The position numbers were made by a program, and so were the translations under genes. The notes beneath the pieces are model-generated. The model was not told the DNA's origin and made no database searches. It was given only the letters and a program-made list of their open reading frames with translations. 64,000 nt of DNA, taken from contig WHSO01000001.1 of NCBI GenBank assembly GCA_009380075.1, positions 44,266 to 108,265 of the forward strand, given 5' to 3'. This document shows, piece by piece, positions 36,153-46,077 of this stretch (the stretch's first letter is position 1; the number at the start of each line of letters is the position of its first letter). This DNA comes from Alphaproteobacteria bacterium. GTDB taxonomy: Bacteria > Pseudomonadota > Alphaproteobacteria > SMXQ01.

Positions 36153-37424
36153 ATGAACAGCAATGCTTTGCGTGCGTTGGCGCTGGCCGGTGCATCCGCG
36201 GTTGCCTTTGCGGTCGGCGCGCGGGCCGACGCGGTCGAGGAATTCTACAAAGGCACGTCGATCAAGATGATGATCGGCGCCGGCGTCGGCGGCGGTAACG
36301 ATACCTACGCTCGAACTTTTGCACGCCATTGGCGGGAACAGATTCCGGGACGGCCCAACATCATATCCCAGAACCGGCCCGGTGCTGGCGGTCTTACGAT
36401 GCTGAACTATCTCTACATCCAGGCAGCAAAGAACGGTTCGGAAATCGCCGTCATTAATCGTTCGATGCTGACCTATCCGTTGCTCGACGGTCAGGGCGTG
36501 CGCTTCGATATCAACAAGTTCAACTGGCTTGGCAGCCTGAACAACGAAGTTTCGCTGATCATCGCCTGGGCCACGGCACCTGTGAAGTCGATCGACGATG
36601 TCCGCACGCGCGAATTGATCGTGGCGGGAACCTCGGCCAGCAACGACAGCGTCAAGCTGCCGTCTCTCCTCAACAACGTCATCGGGACGAAGTTCCGGAT
36701 CGTCGCCGGTTACCCCAGTGGCGAAGCAATGAATCTCGCCATGGTGCGCGGTGAGGTGCAGGGGCGAGCCTCGATTCCCTGGACGACCCTGCGGTCGACG
36801 GAGCCGGAATGGATTCGCGATAAGAAGGTGACGATCCTCTTGCAATTTGGCCTCGCCAAGCACCCGGACCTGCCCAATGTTCCACTGGCGCAGGATTTCG
36901 CCGCCAACCAGGAACAGCGCGATATCCTGAACTTGCACGCAGCACGCAACGACATGGGCCGGCCGTTCCTGGCGCCGCCGGGTATTCCGGCGGATCGTCT
37001 TGCCATGCTGCGGAAGACGTTCATGGCGACCGTGGCGGCGCCGGGATTCGTCAAGGATGCCCAGCGGCTGAAGCTGGAACTCGGCCCCATGTCGGGGGAG
37101 GCGATGCAAAAGGAATTGCAGCGCATTTACGCCACGCCGAAGGACATCGTTGAAAAGGCGCGCGCTGCCTACAACGCTCCGGTCAAGCTGGAGATGGCAA
37201 AGATCGAGGAGGAAAAAGTCAGCACCCCCATTGCCAAGGTCCAGAAGAAGGGCAGCCGGGTCATCATCAAACATAAGGGGAAGGACGTCACTCTAAGGGT
37301 CAGCGGCTCCAACACCAAGGTTTCCATCGCGGGCAAAGAGGCCAAGCGCGGCGACCTGAAGGAGGGCATGTCCTGCGAGTTTAAGTTTGCCGGCGACCGC
37401 GCCAGCGCCATTGCCTGCAAGTAG
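36153..37424 (+). CDS. TctC/Bug-like solute-binding protein with extra C-terminal domain
   Basis: This 423-aa exported protein has a signal peptide ending GARA-D near residue 24. The Bug/TctC-type binding fold is recognisable from IKMMIGAGVGGGNDTYAR, NRPGAGGLTMLNYLY and VAGTSASND to about residue 345. Normal members stop near there (about 320 aa), whereas this one has about 75 further residues (EEEKVSTPIAKVQKKGSRVIIK..., ending FKFAGDRASAIACK), a beta-rich basic module I do not recognise. No TctA or TctB transporter subunits are nearby, as is common for Bug proteins. GGGAG is eight bases before the start. The next gene begins about 70 bases downstream. Confidence 0.8.
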   Translation: MNSNALRALALAGASAVAFAVGARADAVEEFYKGTSIKMMIGAGVGGGNDTYARTFARHWREQIPGRPNIISQNRPGAGGLTMLNYLYIQAAKNGSEIAVINRSMLTYPLLDGQGVRFDINKFNWLGSLNNEVSLIIAWATAPVKSIDDVRTRELIVAGTSASNDSVKLPSLLNNVIGTKFRIVAGYPSGEAMNLAMVRGEVQGRASIPWTTLRSTEPEWIRDKKVTILLQFGLAKHPDLPNVPLAQDFAANQEQRDILNLHAARNDMGRPFLAPPGIPADRLAMLRKTFMATVAAPGFVKDAQRLKLELGPMSGEAMQKELQRIYATPKDIVEKARAAYNAPVKLEMAKIEEEKVSTPIAKVQKKGSRVIIKHKGKDVTLRVSGSNTKVSIAGKEAKRGDLKEGMSCEFKFAGDRASAIACK

Positions 37425-37495
37425 TTGAGGATCGAACGGCTGGTTCCGTCCGGGATTGGCTTCGGATGCTTTCGACACTATTGGGAGGTGAACCG

Positions 37496-39658
37496 ATGAT
37501 TCACTGCTCTGTCAGCCTTCGTTTCCACAAGACGTCTATCATCGTGGGCCTTGCGGCCTTATCTTGGTTGATCCCTTGGGACTCGCGTCCGGCCGCAGCG
37601 CAGCAGGCCGTCGCCATTGATGCCGATGACATTGGCGGCACCGTCAGTGGGCCCAAGGGGCCGGAAGCAGGGGTTTGGGTGATCGCCGAAACCCGCGAGC
37701 TTCCCACCCGCTTCATCAGGATCGTCGCGACCGATGACCAGGGTCGTTATGTCATCCCCGACTTGCCGAAGGCCAGTTACGACGTCTGGGTAAGAGGCTA
37801 TGGGCTCGTCGATTCGCCGAAAGTGAAGAGTGCTCCCGGCCAACATCTGAATCTCAAGGCCGTCGTGGCACCGAATACTGCGGCGGCGGCGGAGTACTAT
37901 CCCGCCATCTACTGGTATTCGATGCTGAAAATTCCGGCCAAGGACCAGTTCGGCGGCAAGAGCGATATTCCGGCCAAAGTCACGCAGGAATTCTGGCTGA
38001 ACGGGATGAAGAACAACGGCTGCATCGGGTGCCATCAGCTCGGCCAGAAATCGACACGTACCATTCCTAAGGAATTCGGGACATTTGAGGACGGCGCGGA
38101 AGCTTGGGCGCGACGCATCCAGGCCGGCCAGTCCGGCGAGTCCATGGTGAACCAGCTCATGGGTCGCTTCAACGGCGTGCCGCTGCGTTATTTCGGCGAA
38201 TGGATGGACCGCATCGCCAAGGGAGAACTGCCTCACGCGATGCCGCCCCGTCCGCAGGGCGAGGAACGCAACATCGTCGTGACCCTGCGGGAATGGATGA
38301 ACGAGAAAAAGTACCTTCACGACCTCATCGCCAGCGATCGGCGTTATCCGACGGTCAACGCCTACGGGCCGCTGTACGGCTCGCCGGAGTATTCCTCGGA
38401 CAACATCCCGATCCTCGATCCGGTCAAAAACACGGTGGCACATTTCCGCCTACCGGTTGCTCCGGATACGCCGGAAGCCCTCGGTCCGGGGCATGCGGCG
38501 GGCAAGGAGCCGCTGCAACCCTCGGCATACTGGGGCAATGAAAAGATTTGGGACACCAAGGCCAACAACCACAACTCCATGTTCGACCGTAAGGGGCGCG
38601 TGTGGATGGCGGCGACCGGCATGGGTCCCGATAATCCGGCATTCTGCAAGAAGGGGTCCAAGCATCCCTCGGCCAAGCTCACGCCGATGAACAAGGTGAA
38701 CCGGAGGGTCACTATGCTGGATCCCAAGACCGGCAAGTACCTCGCCATTCCGACCTGCTTCCAGACGCATCATCTCCAGTTCGGTTACGACGCCAATGAG
38801 ACGCTCTGGACCAGCGGTGGCCGTACCGTCGTCGGCTGGATCAATACCAAAATGCTGGATGAGACAGGCGATCTGGAGAAGTCGCAGGGGTGGACCGCCC
38901 TGATCCTCGACACCAATGGCAACGGCAAGCGCGACGCCGCGGTCGGGCCGAAGGACAAGGTCGACCCGAGCAAGGACAAGCGCATCAACGCAGGGTTCTA
39001 TGCGGTCATGCCGAGCCCGGTGGACGGGTCCGTGTGGGGAACCTACCGCAGCTTCCCGGGAGCAGTCGTCCGCCTCAATCCCGGGTCCAACCCGCCAGAG
39101 ACCGCGCTGGCGGAAATCTATAACGTTCCGATGCCCGGCTTTGGTCCTCGTGGCGGCGACATCGACAAGGATGGCGTCGTCTGGGTATCGCTTGCCAGCG
39201 GGCATCTGGGATCGTTTGATCGCCGTAAGTGCAAGGGCCCTCTCAACGGTCCGAAGGCCACAGGCAACCACTGTCCCGAGGGCTGGAGTTTTTACAAGTA
39301 TCCGGGTCCGGGCTTCCAGGGCATCGGCGACAACAGTGCCGAGTCGAGCTATTACACCTGGGTCGACCAGCACAACACCTTCGGTCTCGGCGAAAACGTT
39401 CCAATGTCGACAGGCAACCTCAACGACGGCCTCATCGCGTTCAAGGACGGCAAGATGATCGTTCTACGGGTACCCTATCCCCTCGGCTATTTCTCTAAGG
39501 GGTTCGACGGGCGGATCGACGATCCGAATGCCGGCTGGAAGGGGCGTGGGCTGTGGACGACGAACGGCGACCGCGCGCCCTGGCTGATCGAGGGCGGCAA
39601 GGGGACCAAGCCACTCGCAGCACATTTCCAGTTGAGGCCCAACCCGCTGGCAAAGTGA
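37496..39658 (+). CDS. Exported haem-binding carboxypeptidase-regulatory-like and propeller protein
   Basis: This 720-aa exported protein has a signal peptide ending RPAAAQQ near residue 36. A small beta-sandwich of the carboxypeptidase-regulatory-like type follows (about 45-130; GTVSGPKGPEAGVWVIAET). A single c-type haem motif CIGCH is at C176, C179 and H180. The remainder (about 290-720) carries repeated short beta segments such as MFDRKGRVWMAATG, GYDANETLWTSGGR, GDIDKDGVVWVSLASG and DGLIAFKDGKMIVL, consistent with a beta-propeller of the virginiamycin-B-lyase type. GGGAGGTG precedes the ATG. It probably acts as a periplasmic redox enzyme or sensor; the substrate is unknown. It follows the TctC-like gene on the same strand. 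Confidence 0.78.
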   Translation: MIHCSVSLRFHKTSIIVGLAALSWLIPWDSRPAAAQQAVAIDADDIGGTVSGPKGPEAGVWVIAETRELPTRFIRIVATDDQGRYVIPDLPKASYDVWVRGYGLVDSPKVKSAPGQHLNLKAVVAPNTAAAAEYYPAIYWYSMLKIPAKDQFGGKSDIPAKVTQEFWLNGMKNNGCIGCHQLGQKSTRTIPKEFGTFEDGAEAWARRIQAGQSGESMVNQLMGRFNGVPLRYFGEWMDRIAKGELPHAMPPRPQGEERNIVVTLREWMNEKKYLHDLIASDRRYPTVNAYGPLYGSPEYSSDNIPILDPVKNTVAHFRLPVAPDTPEALGPGHAAGKEPLQPSAYWGNEKIWDTKANNHNSMFDRKGRVWMAATGMGPDNPAFCKKGSKHPSAKLTPMNKVNRRVTMLDPKTGKYLAIPTCFQTHHLQFGYDANETLWTSGGRTVVGWINTKMLDETGDLEKSQGWTALILDTNGNGKRDAAVGPKDKVDPSKDKRINAGFYAVMPSPVDGSVWGTYRSFPGAVVRLNPGSNPPETALAEIYNVPMPGFGPRGGDIDKDGVVWVSLASGHLGSFDRRKCKGPLNGPKATGNHCPEGWSFYKYPGPGFQGIGDNSAESSYYTWVDQHNTFGLGENVPMSTGNLNDGLIAFKDGKMIVLRVPYPLGYFSKGFDGRIDDPNAGWKGRGLWTTNGDRAPWLIEGGKGTKPLAAHFQLRPNPLAK

Positions 39659-39838
39659 GAATGACGTTCCGGAGAGGGGCAGCTTGAACGGCGGGCTCTC
39701 TCAGGCCCTTCATCGTGACGCCGGGCATCGTTTGCCTGTGCGGTTATAGTCGCCCGCGCCATTTGTTGTTACCATGCACGCACCCTTCGGGCGGAGACCA
39801 CTGCCACCTCCGCCCTCGGCACTGGGGAGGATGACGCA

Positions 39839-41098
39839 ATGGCGCGCAATGGATCGTTGCAGTTCACCGACCTCGAGGCGGTGGGGCCGGGCACGCCTGC
39901 GGGCCGCTATCTGCGCCTGTTCTGGCATCCGATCGCGCGCCTCAAAGATCTGCCTGCGGGTCGGCCCAAGCTGGTCGAAATACTGGGCGAGATGTTCACC
40001 GTCTATCGGGGCACGGACGGCACTCCCAATGTCACGGCCCACCGCTGCCCACATCGCGGGACCCCCCTCTCTCTCGGCTGGGTCGAAGGCGACACTCTGC
40101 GTTGCCGTTACCACGGCTGGCGCTTCGACGGCACGGGCCAGTGCGTCGAGCAGCCCAACGAGGACCGCCCGTTCTGCGACAAGATCCGGGTCCAGACATA
40201 TCCTACACAGGAATACGCCGGACTCGTCTTCGCCTATTTCGGCGAGGGCGCGGCGCCGCCGTTCCCACGCTATCCCGATCTCGATCGGCCGGGTGTCTTG
40301 GTCGCTGATCCGGTCGAGGTCCTGCCCTGCAGCTTCTGGAACAAGATCGAGAACGACCACGGCCATCGCCCCTGGGTTCACCGGGCGACGGCCCTGCGTA
40401 AGAACCGGTCGGATATCCTCGTCATCCGTCAAGAGAAGGTCGAGGAGACGCCCTATGGCCTCCGCGGCTCGCGCAGCGTTTCCGGCGTGAAGAGCGATGC
40501 CAAGAGTTCGCTCGGCCTGGTAAAGGGTGAACAGGCGGCAGCGGAAAGCGATTTGCAGATGGCGCGCTACAAGCACTGGTACATGCCCTGCCTCAAGCTC
40601 TGGTTCCAGCGCACCCGCGCCAAGGGATTCGAGCACCGCCGCGACCTGTGGGACACCAAGGCCGTCTGGACGGTGCCGATCAACGACCATACCAACGCCT
40701 CCTTCGACGTATCGTTGACGCCGCTGGTCGGCGAGGAGGCGCGCGCCTACGCCAAAAGCCGCGCCGGACAGGAAGCCGAAGCGGAATCGCGCTGGGACCT
40801 GGCTGAAAAAATCCTCGCGGGGAAAATGACGCTCGAAGACCTGCCCGACGACATGTCGGCGTATACCAGTTTCACCATCGAGGACTACGTCACCCAGGTG
40901 GGGCAGGGCCCCCTGAAAGGCCGGGGCGAGGAGATGCTTGCGCCCAGCGACATGCGCATCGTCATGCTGCGGCGTCTCTGGATGCGGGAGGTCGGCGCAC
41001 TGCTTGAGGGCCAGCCGCTCACGCAGTGGGAGCTCCCGACCGAGCCCTTCATCCCCGCCACGGCGTGGTCCCGGCAGTTGCAGGGAGCTTCGGCGTAG
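39839..41098 (+). CDS. Rieske non-haem iron oxygenase, alpha subunit-like
   Basis: This 419-aa protein is an oxygenase of the aromatic-ring hydroxylating or O-demethylating group. The Rieske 2Fe-2S site is CPHRG (C70, H72) and CRYHGW (C89, H92). The mononuclear iron site shows the D-x2-H-x4-H pattern as D173, H176 and H181 (ENDHGHRPWVH). Partners (reductase, ferredoxin, beta subunit) are not adjacent, as for many single-component Rieske oxygenases. The context, with the haem/propeller protein, the binding protein and the 2-hydroxyacid dehydrogenase, suggests a degradation pathway for an aromatic or ether compound, but the substrate cannot be read. Confidence 0.88.
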   Translation: MARNGSLQFTDLEAVGPGTPAGRYLRLFWHPIARLKDLPAGRPKLVEILGEMFTVYRGTDGTPNVTAHRCPHRGTPLSLGWVEGDTLRCRYHGWRFDGTGQCVEQPNEDRPFCDKIRVQTYPTQEYAGLVFAYFGEGAAPPFPRYPDLDRPGVLVADPVEVLPCSFWNKIENDHGHRPWVHRATALRKNRSDILVIRQEKVEETPYGLRGSRSVSGVKSDAKSSLGLVKGEQAAAESDLQMARYKHWYMPCLKLWFQRTRAKGFEHRRDLWDTKAVWTVPINDHTNASFDVSLTPLVGEEARAYAKSRAGQEAEAESRWDLAEKILAGKMTLEDLPDDMSAYTSFTIEDYVTQVGQGPLKGRGEEMLAPSDMRIVMLRRLWMREVGALLEGQPLTQWELPTEPFIPATAWSRQLQGASA

Positions 41099-41385
41099 GC
41101 CGGCAACCTCCAGGCTTCCTTTGCCAGTTTCCCGGAACCGGGCGGGGCCGCGCAAGGCGTGGCGGTGGCCGCAACCGGGGGTATTGAATTCCCCGAAGAG
41201 GTGATTTGGTGTAGTTTACTGGTTGGGTAGGGTCCGACCGGGGAGATTGGCAGGGGCCGCCCGAGTTCCAGGCTATCCGTGCAGTACCAAGTTTACCTGC
41301 CCGATGCCAAAATTCTGCGTTTCCCCCAACAAGACATGATCTGACATTGGACCGGCCATGACCGGCATGATCGGAGGGAGCGCAG

Positions 41386-42486
41386 GTGAAATCTCGTACG
41401 TCCAAGTACGTGCTGGGCACACTGGCGATCGCCGTTCTCGCGGCGGGTGCGTCGTTTGCCTACTTCCACGATGCGGGCGGTACGTTACCGACGAAGGTCG
41501 AAAATGACAAGCGCTCCGAGAAGAAGAGACCGGGCGGGGTTCCGGTCGAGGTTGCCCGTGTCGCCAGCAAGGACCTGAGTATCGATATCGGTGCCGTCGG
41601 TACCCTGCAGCCCAATGAGGCTGTCGTCATACAGCCCGAGGTCGCAGGCCGCATCGCGCGTTTCGGCTTCGAGGAGGGGACCAAGGTCAGCAAGGGCGAC
41701 GTGCTGGTCGAGCTTGACCCCGATATCCTCAAGGCGGAATTCGCTCGTGCACAGTCGGACCTTCGGCTCGCCATCGCCAATTACGAACGGACGAACACCC
41801 TGGCGCGGCAAGGTTCGGCGACACTGCGTGCCCGCGATGAAGCGCGTGCAGCGCTGGACGGCGCTCGCGCCAATCATGAACTGGCTGATGTACGCTTGAA
41901 ACGGGCAACCATACGGGCGCCGTTTCCGGGCATCGTGGGGCTGCGTCGTCTCAGCGTCGGAGAGTACGTGAGCGTCGGTACGCGCATCGTCGAATTGGCC
42001 GACATCGATCCGATCAAGGTCGATTTCCGGGTGCCCGAGGTCAATCTGACAAGTATACGGCGAGACCAACTGATCGTCTTGACCGTGGACGCGCGCCCGG
42101 GGGAGTCGTTCGGCGGCCGCCTTTATGCTATCGACCCTATCGTCGATGAAAATGGGCGCGCCATTCGCCTGCGGGCGACCGTCGCCAATCCGGAACATAA
42201 ACTGTCGCCCGGCCTGTTCGCCCGCGTCCGTATCATCGTCGAGACACGTCAGGGTGCGTTACTGATTCCGGAGTCGGCCGTGTTCTCGGACAAGGACAAG
42301 AAATTCGTCTACCGCGTCGTCAATGGACGGGCTGTTCTGACGGAGGTGACGGTGGGCTTGCGCCGTCCGGGCGAGGTGGAAATCCTCACCGGGCTGGATG
42401 CTTCGGCCCGGGTCGTGACCGCCGGCCAGCAACAGGTCCGCGATGGCTCCACCTTGCAGATCCTTCAGGCCAAGGCCGGAGGGTGA
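41386..42486 (+). CDS. RND efflux periplasmic adaptor subunit (HlyD/AcrA family)
   Basis: This 366-aa membrane-fusion protein links an RND pump to an outer-membrane channel. It starts at GTG 41386 with GGAGGGAG upstream and has an N-terminal hydrophobic anchor (YVLGTLAIAVLAAGASFAYF). A lipoyl-like half, GTLQPNEAVVIQPEVAGRI ... FGFEEGTKVSKGDVLVELD, a helical hairpin, and the second lipoyl half ATIRAPFPGIVGLRRLSVGEYV are evident, followed by beta-barrel and membrane-proximal domains. It is the first gene of a two-gene operon; the next gene starts one base after its stop. No regulator or outer-membrane factor is next to it. Confidence 0.93.
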   Translation: MKSRTSKYVLGTLAIAVLAAGASFAYFHDAGGTLPTKVENDKRSEKKRPGGVPVEVARVASKDLSIDIGAVGTLQPNEAVVIQPEVAGRIARFGFEEGTKVSKGDVLVELDPDILKAEFARAQSDLRLAIANYERTNTLARQGSATLRARDEARAALDGARANHELADVRLKRATIRAPFPGIVGLRRLSVGEYVSVGTRIVELADIDPIKVDFRVPEVNLTSIRRDQLIVLTVDARPGESFGGRLYAIDPIVDENGRAIRLRATVANPEHKLSPGLFARVRIIVETRQGALLIPESAVFSDKDKKFVYRVVNGRAVLTEVTVGLRRPGEVEILTGLDASARVVTAGQQQVRDGSTLQILQAKAGG

Positions 42487-42487
42487 C

Positions 42488-45400
42488 ATGAATGTGCTCG
42501 AATTTTTCATCCGTCGTCCCGTCTTCACGACGGTGATGAGTCTCTTGGTCGTCCTCGTCGGGCTCGTGGCGTACCTTTCGCTAACGGTACGCGAGTATCC
42601 CAACATCGACGAACCCGTGGTTTCGGTCACGACCGATTATAAGGGCGCGTCTCCCGCCATCATCGAGACCCAGGTGACCCAGGTTCTCGAGAGTTCCCTC
42701 TCCGGGATCGAAGGCATTGACACGATCAGTTCCGTGAGCCGGCCCGAGACCAGCCGCATCACGGTGCGCTTCCGTCTCGGCACCGATCCCGATGTCGCCG
42801 CCAGCGACGTGCGTGACAAGGTGAGCCGCGTGCGCGGTCGTCTGCCGGACGAGATTGATGAACCCGTTATCGCGAAGGTCGAAGCCGACGCGCAGGCCAT
42901 CATCTACATCGCTTTTACGTCGGACCGTCATTCGCCTATGGATATCTCCGACTATGCCGACCGCTTCGTGCGCGACCGTCTGCAGAATCTTCCAGGTGTG
43001 GCCGAGGTCCGTATCTTTGGCGAGCGTCGGTACACCATGCGAATCTGGCTCGACCGTGCACGTCTGGCGGCCTACCGGCTCACGGTGCAGGATGTGGAGA
43101 ATGCCCTGCGCCAGCAGAATCTGGAGGTGCCTTCGGGCCGGATCGAGAGCCTCGATCGTGAGTTCACGGTGCTGTCGCGCACCGGGTTGACCGCGCCCGC
43201 CCAGTTCGAGCGCATCGTCATCAAGGACGCCCAGGGTTTCCCCGTCCGCGTCAGCGATGTCGCAAGGGTTGCCATCGGACCGGAAGACGAGCGTCGGAAA
43301 ACCACGTTCATGGGCCGTACGGCAGTCATACTAGGCATCATCAAGCAGGCGACGGCCAACCCGCTCGACGTGTCGACCGCACTCCGTAAGGAAATGCCTG
43401 CCATCCTGTCGGAAATGCCGACCGGTATGCGGGCCGATGTAAGCTACGACAAGTCGGTATTTATCGACCGGTCCATCGCGGCCGTGTTCACGACGATCAC
43501 CGAGGCGGTGATTCTTGTGGTCCTCGTGATCTTTGTCTTCCTGCGGACGCTGCGGGCCACGCTGGTGCCCATCGTCACCATCCCGATATCGCTGGTCGGC
43601 GCGTTTGCGCTGATGCAACTGTTCGGTTTTTCCATCAATACGCTGACGCTTCTGGCGATGGTTCTGGCGATCGGCCTGGTCGTCGATGATGCCATCGTCG
43701 TTCTCGAGAACATCCATCGCCATATCGAGGACGGCATGAAGCCGACGCGCGCTGCCATGCGCGGGATCGGCGAGATTTCCAGCGCCGTGGTCGCCATGTC
43801 GCTCACGCTAGTTGCGGTCTATACGCCGGTCGCTTTCGCCCCCGGGCGGACCGGCCGCCTGTTCGCGGAATTTGCCATGACACTTGCGGGTGCCGTTCTC
43901 GTCTCGGGCTTCGTCGCACTGACCCTGACGCCCATGATGTGTTCCCGCCTGCTCAAGCACAAACGGCACCACGGCGCGTTATACAATGCGATGGAGAGAG
44001 CGCTCAATGGGCTCAACCACGGGTATCGTAACGCCCTGACTCGGGCGCTCGGCATGCGCCTCGCCGTGATAGCGGTCGGTCTACTGGTTGGCGGCGCAAG
44101 CTACTTCCTCTTCCTCAATCTGAAGTCGGAACTCGCACCGATTGAAGACCGCGGCGTGCTCTATACCAACGGCAGCGCACCGGAAGGTTCCACAATCGAT
44201 TTTACGCGCCGTTACGGCGACCGCATCGAGGCCATCCTCGGAACGATTCCCGAGGTTCAAAGCTACTTTGTGATTGCCGGTACGCGCGAGGTGACGGAAC
44301 TCACCTCCTTCGCTACCCTCAAACCGTGGGAGGATCGCGAGCGTACCCAAATGGAAATCGCCGAGGAACTGCGCCCGCGCCTACGCCAGATCGCCGGCTT
44401 GCGCACATCCATCAACAACCCCGGCTCGTTTGGCCTCAGTCCGCGATCGAAGCCTGTGGAGTATGTCATCCAGACCTCTGCCGACTACGCGACTCTCGAT
44501 GGCTACGTGCAGCGCTTCCTGGACGAGGCGGAGAAGAACCCGGGCCTCGTGGGCCTCGATAGCGACCTGCGTCTCAACAAGCCCCAGATCGAGGTCGAAA
44601 TGAACCGCGACAAGATCGCGGATGCGGGCGTCGAGGTCCAGGCCGTGGGGCGTACCCTCGAGAGCCTGCTGGGCGGCCGCAAGGTCACCCGCTTCAACCA
44701 GAATGGGGAACAGTACGACGTCATCGTCCAGGTCGAGGGCACAGACCGTCAGACCCCCGCGGACCTCAACGAAATTTATGTGCGCGGCAGGGGCAACAGC
44801 ATGGTGCAGTTGTCCAATCTCACATCGGTGCACGAGGGAGTATCACCGAAGGAACTCAACCGCTTTAACCAGTTCCGCGCGGCGAGCATCACCGCGACCC
44901 TGGCGCCCGGCTATTCATTGGGCGAGGCGCTCGATTACCTGGACGAAACGGCGAAGCGCATATTGCCCCAGGGCGTCCGCACGGACTATGCCGGCCAGTC
45001 GAAGGAGTTCAAGGAATCGGGTGCGAGCCTTTATTTCGTCTTCCTGCTCGCCCTTTTGTTCATATACCTCGTGCTTTCGGCTCAGTTCGAGAGCTTTACC
45101 GATCCCGTCATCATCATGCTGACGGTGCCGCTGTCGATGACAGGGGCGTTGCTGGCCCTGTATCTTTCCGGTGGGACACTCAACGTCTACAGCCAGATCG
45201 GCTTGGTGACACTGATCGGCCTCATCACCAAGCACGGCATTCTGATCGTTCAGTTCGCGAACCGACTGCAGTCGGAAGGCCGGAACGTGCGCGACGCGGT
45301 AATAGAGGCGGCCGCGCTGCGTCTGCGGCCGATCCTGATGACGACGGGGGCGATGGTACTCGGCGCGGTTCCGTTGGCCCTCGCCAGCGGTGCCGGGGCC

Positions 45401-45559
45401 GCCAGCCGCCAGGAAATCGGCTGGGTCGTGGTCGGCGGCATGCTGGTGGGAACGCCGCTGACGCTATTCGTTGTACCCGCAGTCTATTCGTTCCTCGGGC
45501 GCAAACGGCGCACGGGCGAGGATGTTTCGGTCGCGGACGGCGTTCAGCCGGCGGAGTAG
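42488..45559 (+). CDS. RND efflux permease (AcrB-like)
   Basis: This 1023-aa inner-membrane antiporter exports drugs or lipophilic compounds using the proton gradient. The usual twelve membrane helices and two large periplasmic loops are present. It starts MNVLEFFIRRPVFTTVMSLL, as RND permeases do. The proton-relay helix 4 motif GLVVDDAIVVLENI carries the paired aspartates (about residues 404-405), and GLITKHGILIVQFAN is in the C-terminal half. Length matches AcrB. The ATG at 42488 has GGAGG upstream and lies one base after the adaptor stop. Confidence 0.96.
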   Translation: MNVLEFFIRRPVFTTVMSLLVVLVGLVAYLSLTVREYPNIDEPVVSVTTDYKGASPAIIETQVTQVLESSLSGIEGIDTISSVSRPETSRITVRFRLGTDPDVAASDVRDKVSRVRGRLPDEIDEPVIAKVEADAQAIIYIAFTSDRHSPMDISDYADRFVRDRLQNLPGVAEVRIFGERRYTMRIWLDRARLAAYRLTVQDVENALRQQNLEVPSGRIESLDREFTVLSRTGLTAPAQFERIVIKDAQGFPVRVSDVARVAIGPEDERRKTTFMGRTAVILGIIKQATANPLDVSTALRKEMPAILSEMPTGMRADVSYDKSVFIDRSIAAVFTTITEAVILVVLVIFVFLRTLRATLVPIVTIPISLVGAFALMQLFGFSINTLTLLAMVLAIGLVVDDAIVVLENIHRHIEDGMKPTRAAMRGIGEISSAVVAMSLTLVAVYTPVAFAPGRTGRLFAEFAMTLAGAVLVSGFVALTLTPMMCSRLLKHKRHHGALYNAMERALNGLNHGYRNALTRALGMRLAVIAVGLLVGGASYFLFLNLKSELAPIEDRGVLYTNGSAPEGSTIDFTRRYGDRIEAILGTIPEVQSYFVIAGTREVTELTSFATLKPWEDRERTQMEIAEELRPRLRQIAGLRTSINNPGSFGLSPRSKPVEYVIQTSADYATLDGYVQRFLDEAEKNPGLVGLDSDLRLNKPQIEVEMNRDKIADAGVEVQAVGRTLESLLGGRKVTRFNQNGEQYDVIVQVEGTDRQTPADLNEIYVRGRGNSMVQLSNLTSVHEGVSPKELNRFNQFRAASITATLAPGYSLGEALDYLDETAKRILPQGVRTDYAGQSKEFKESGASLYFVFLLALLFIYLVLSAQFESFTDPVIIMLTVPLSMTGALLALYLSGGTLNVYSQIGLVTLIGLITKHGILIVQFANRLQSEGRNVRDAVIEAAALRLRPILMTTGAMVLGAVPLALASGAGAASRQEIGWVVVGGMLVGTPLTLFVVPAVYSFLGRKRRTGEDVSVADGVQPAE

Positions 45560-45570
45560 GGTCTAGGATA

Positions 45571-46077
45571 TTACCTACCTGGTCCTGCGGTGGCCACACC
45601 GGGCGGAAGGTCCGGCGTACCAGCCGGGAGCGGGTTCCGCTCGAGGTCCGCGATGAGTTGCTTCATCTCTGCAATTTCCCTGACCTGCGCATCAATGATT
45701 CCATCGGCGAGCTTCCTTACCCGCGGATCGCGAATATGTGCGCGCCGGCTGGTCAGGACAGCGATTGAATGATGAGGGATCATTGCCTTCATGTAGGATA
45801 TGTCGTCCACGCTTTCCTGGCTGCGGACGAGCCAAAGCGCACCCGTTAGGAGCCCAATACTGATTACGAAAATCGCGATGTTCGTAGGTTTGCTCCTGTA
45901 CATCGCCAGCATGAATGTCAGCATGACGACTGCCATTGCGCTTCCCATGACCACCGCCATCCACGCGCGGGTTTGACTGAACCAAACATGGTCCGCCGCA
46001 TACGTATTCAGGTACATCAACCCGAACATCACAACAGTCGATACCGCAATCATGGCGCCGAAACGAGCGTAGCTCAT
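45571..46077 (-). CDS. DUF305 protein with three membrane helices
   Basis: This 168-aa protein has three N-terminal membrane helices (about residues 7-25, 38-60 and 66-85) followed by a DUF305 domain with its signature YMKAMIPHHSIAVLTS (H102 and H103) and REIAEMKQLI. DUF305 is a ferritin-like helical fold whose His residues probably bind metal such as copper; the domain here should face the periplasm. The ATG at 46077 has GGGAG upstream; the frame extends further but the addition is Pro/Thr-rich. It is convergent with the RND permease with only 11 bases between. Confidence 0.82.
   Translation of the reverse strand: MSYARFGAMIAVSTVVMFGLMYLNTYAADHVWFSQTRAWMAVVMGSAMAVVMLTFMLAMYRSKPTNIAIFVISIGLLTGALWLVRSQESVDDISYMKAMIPHHSIAVLTSRRAHIRDPRVRKLADGIIDAQVREIAEMKQLIADLERNPLPAGTPDLPPGVATAGPGR

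Noticed and set aside
35914..36195. N-terminal extension of the 2-hydroxyacid dehydrogenase
   Set aside because: The added 94 residues are Arg/Pro/Cys-rich and unlike the family; ATG 35913 has a good ribosome site.
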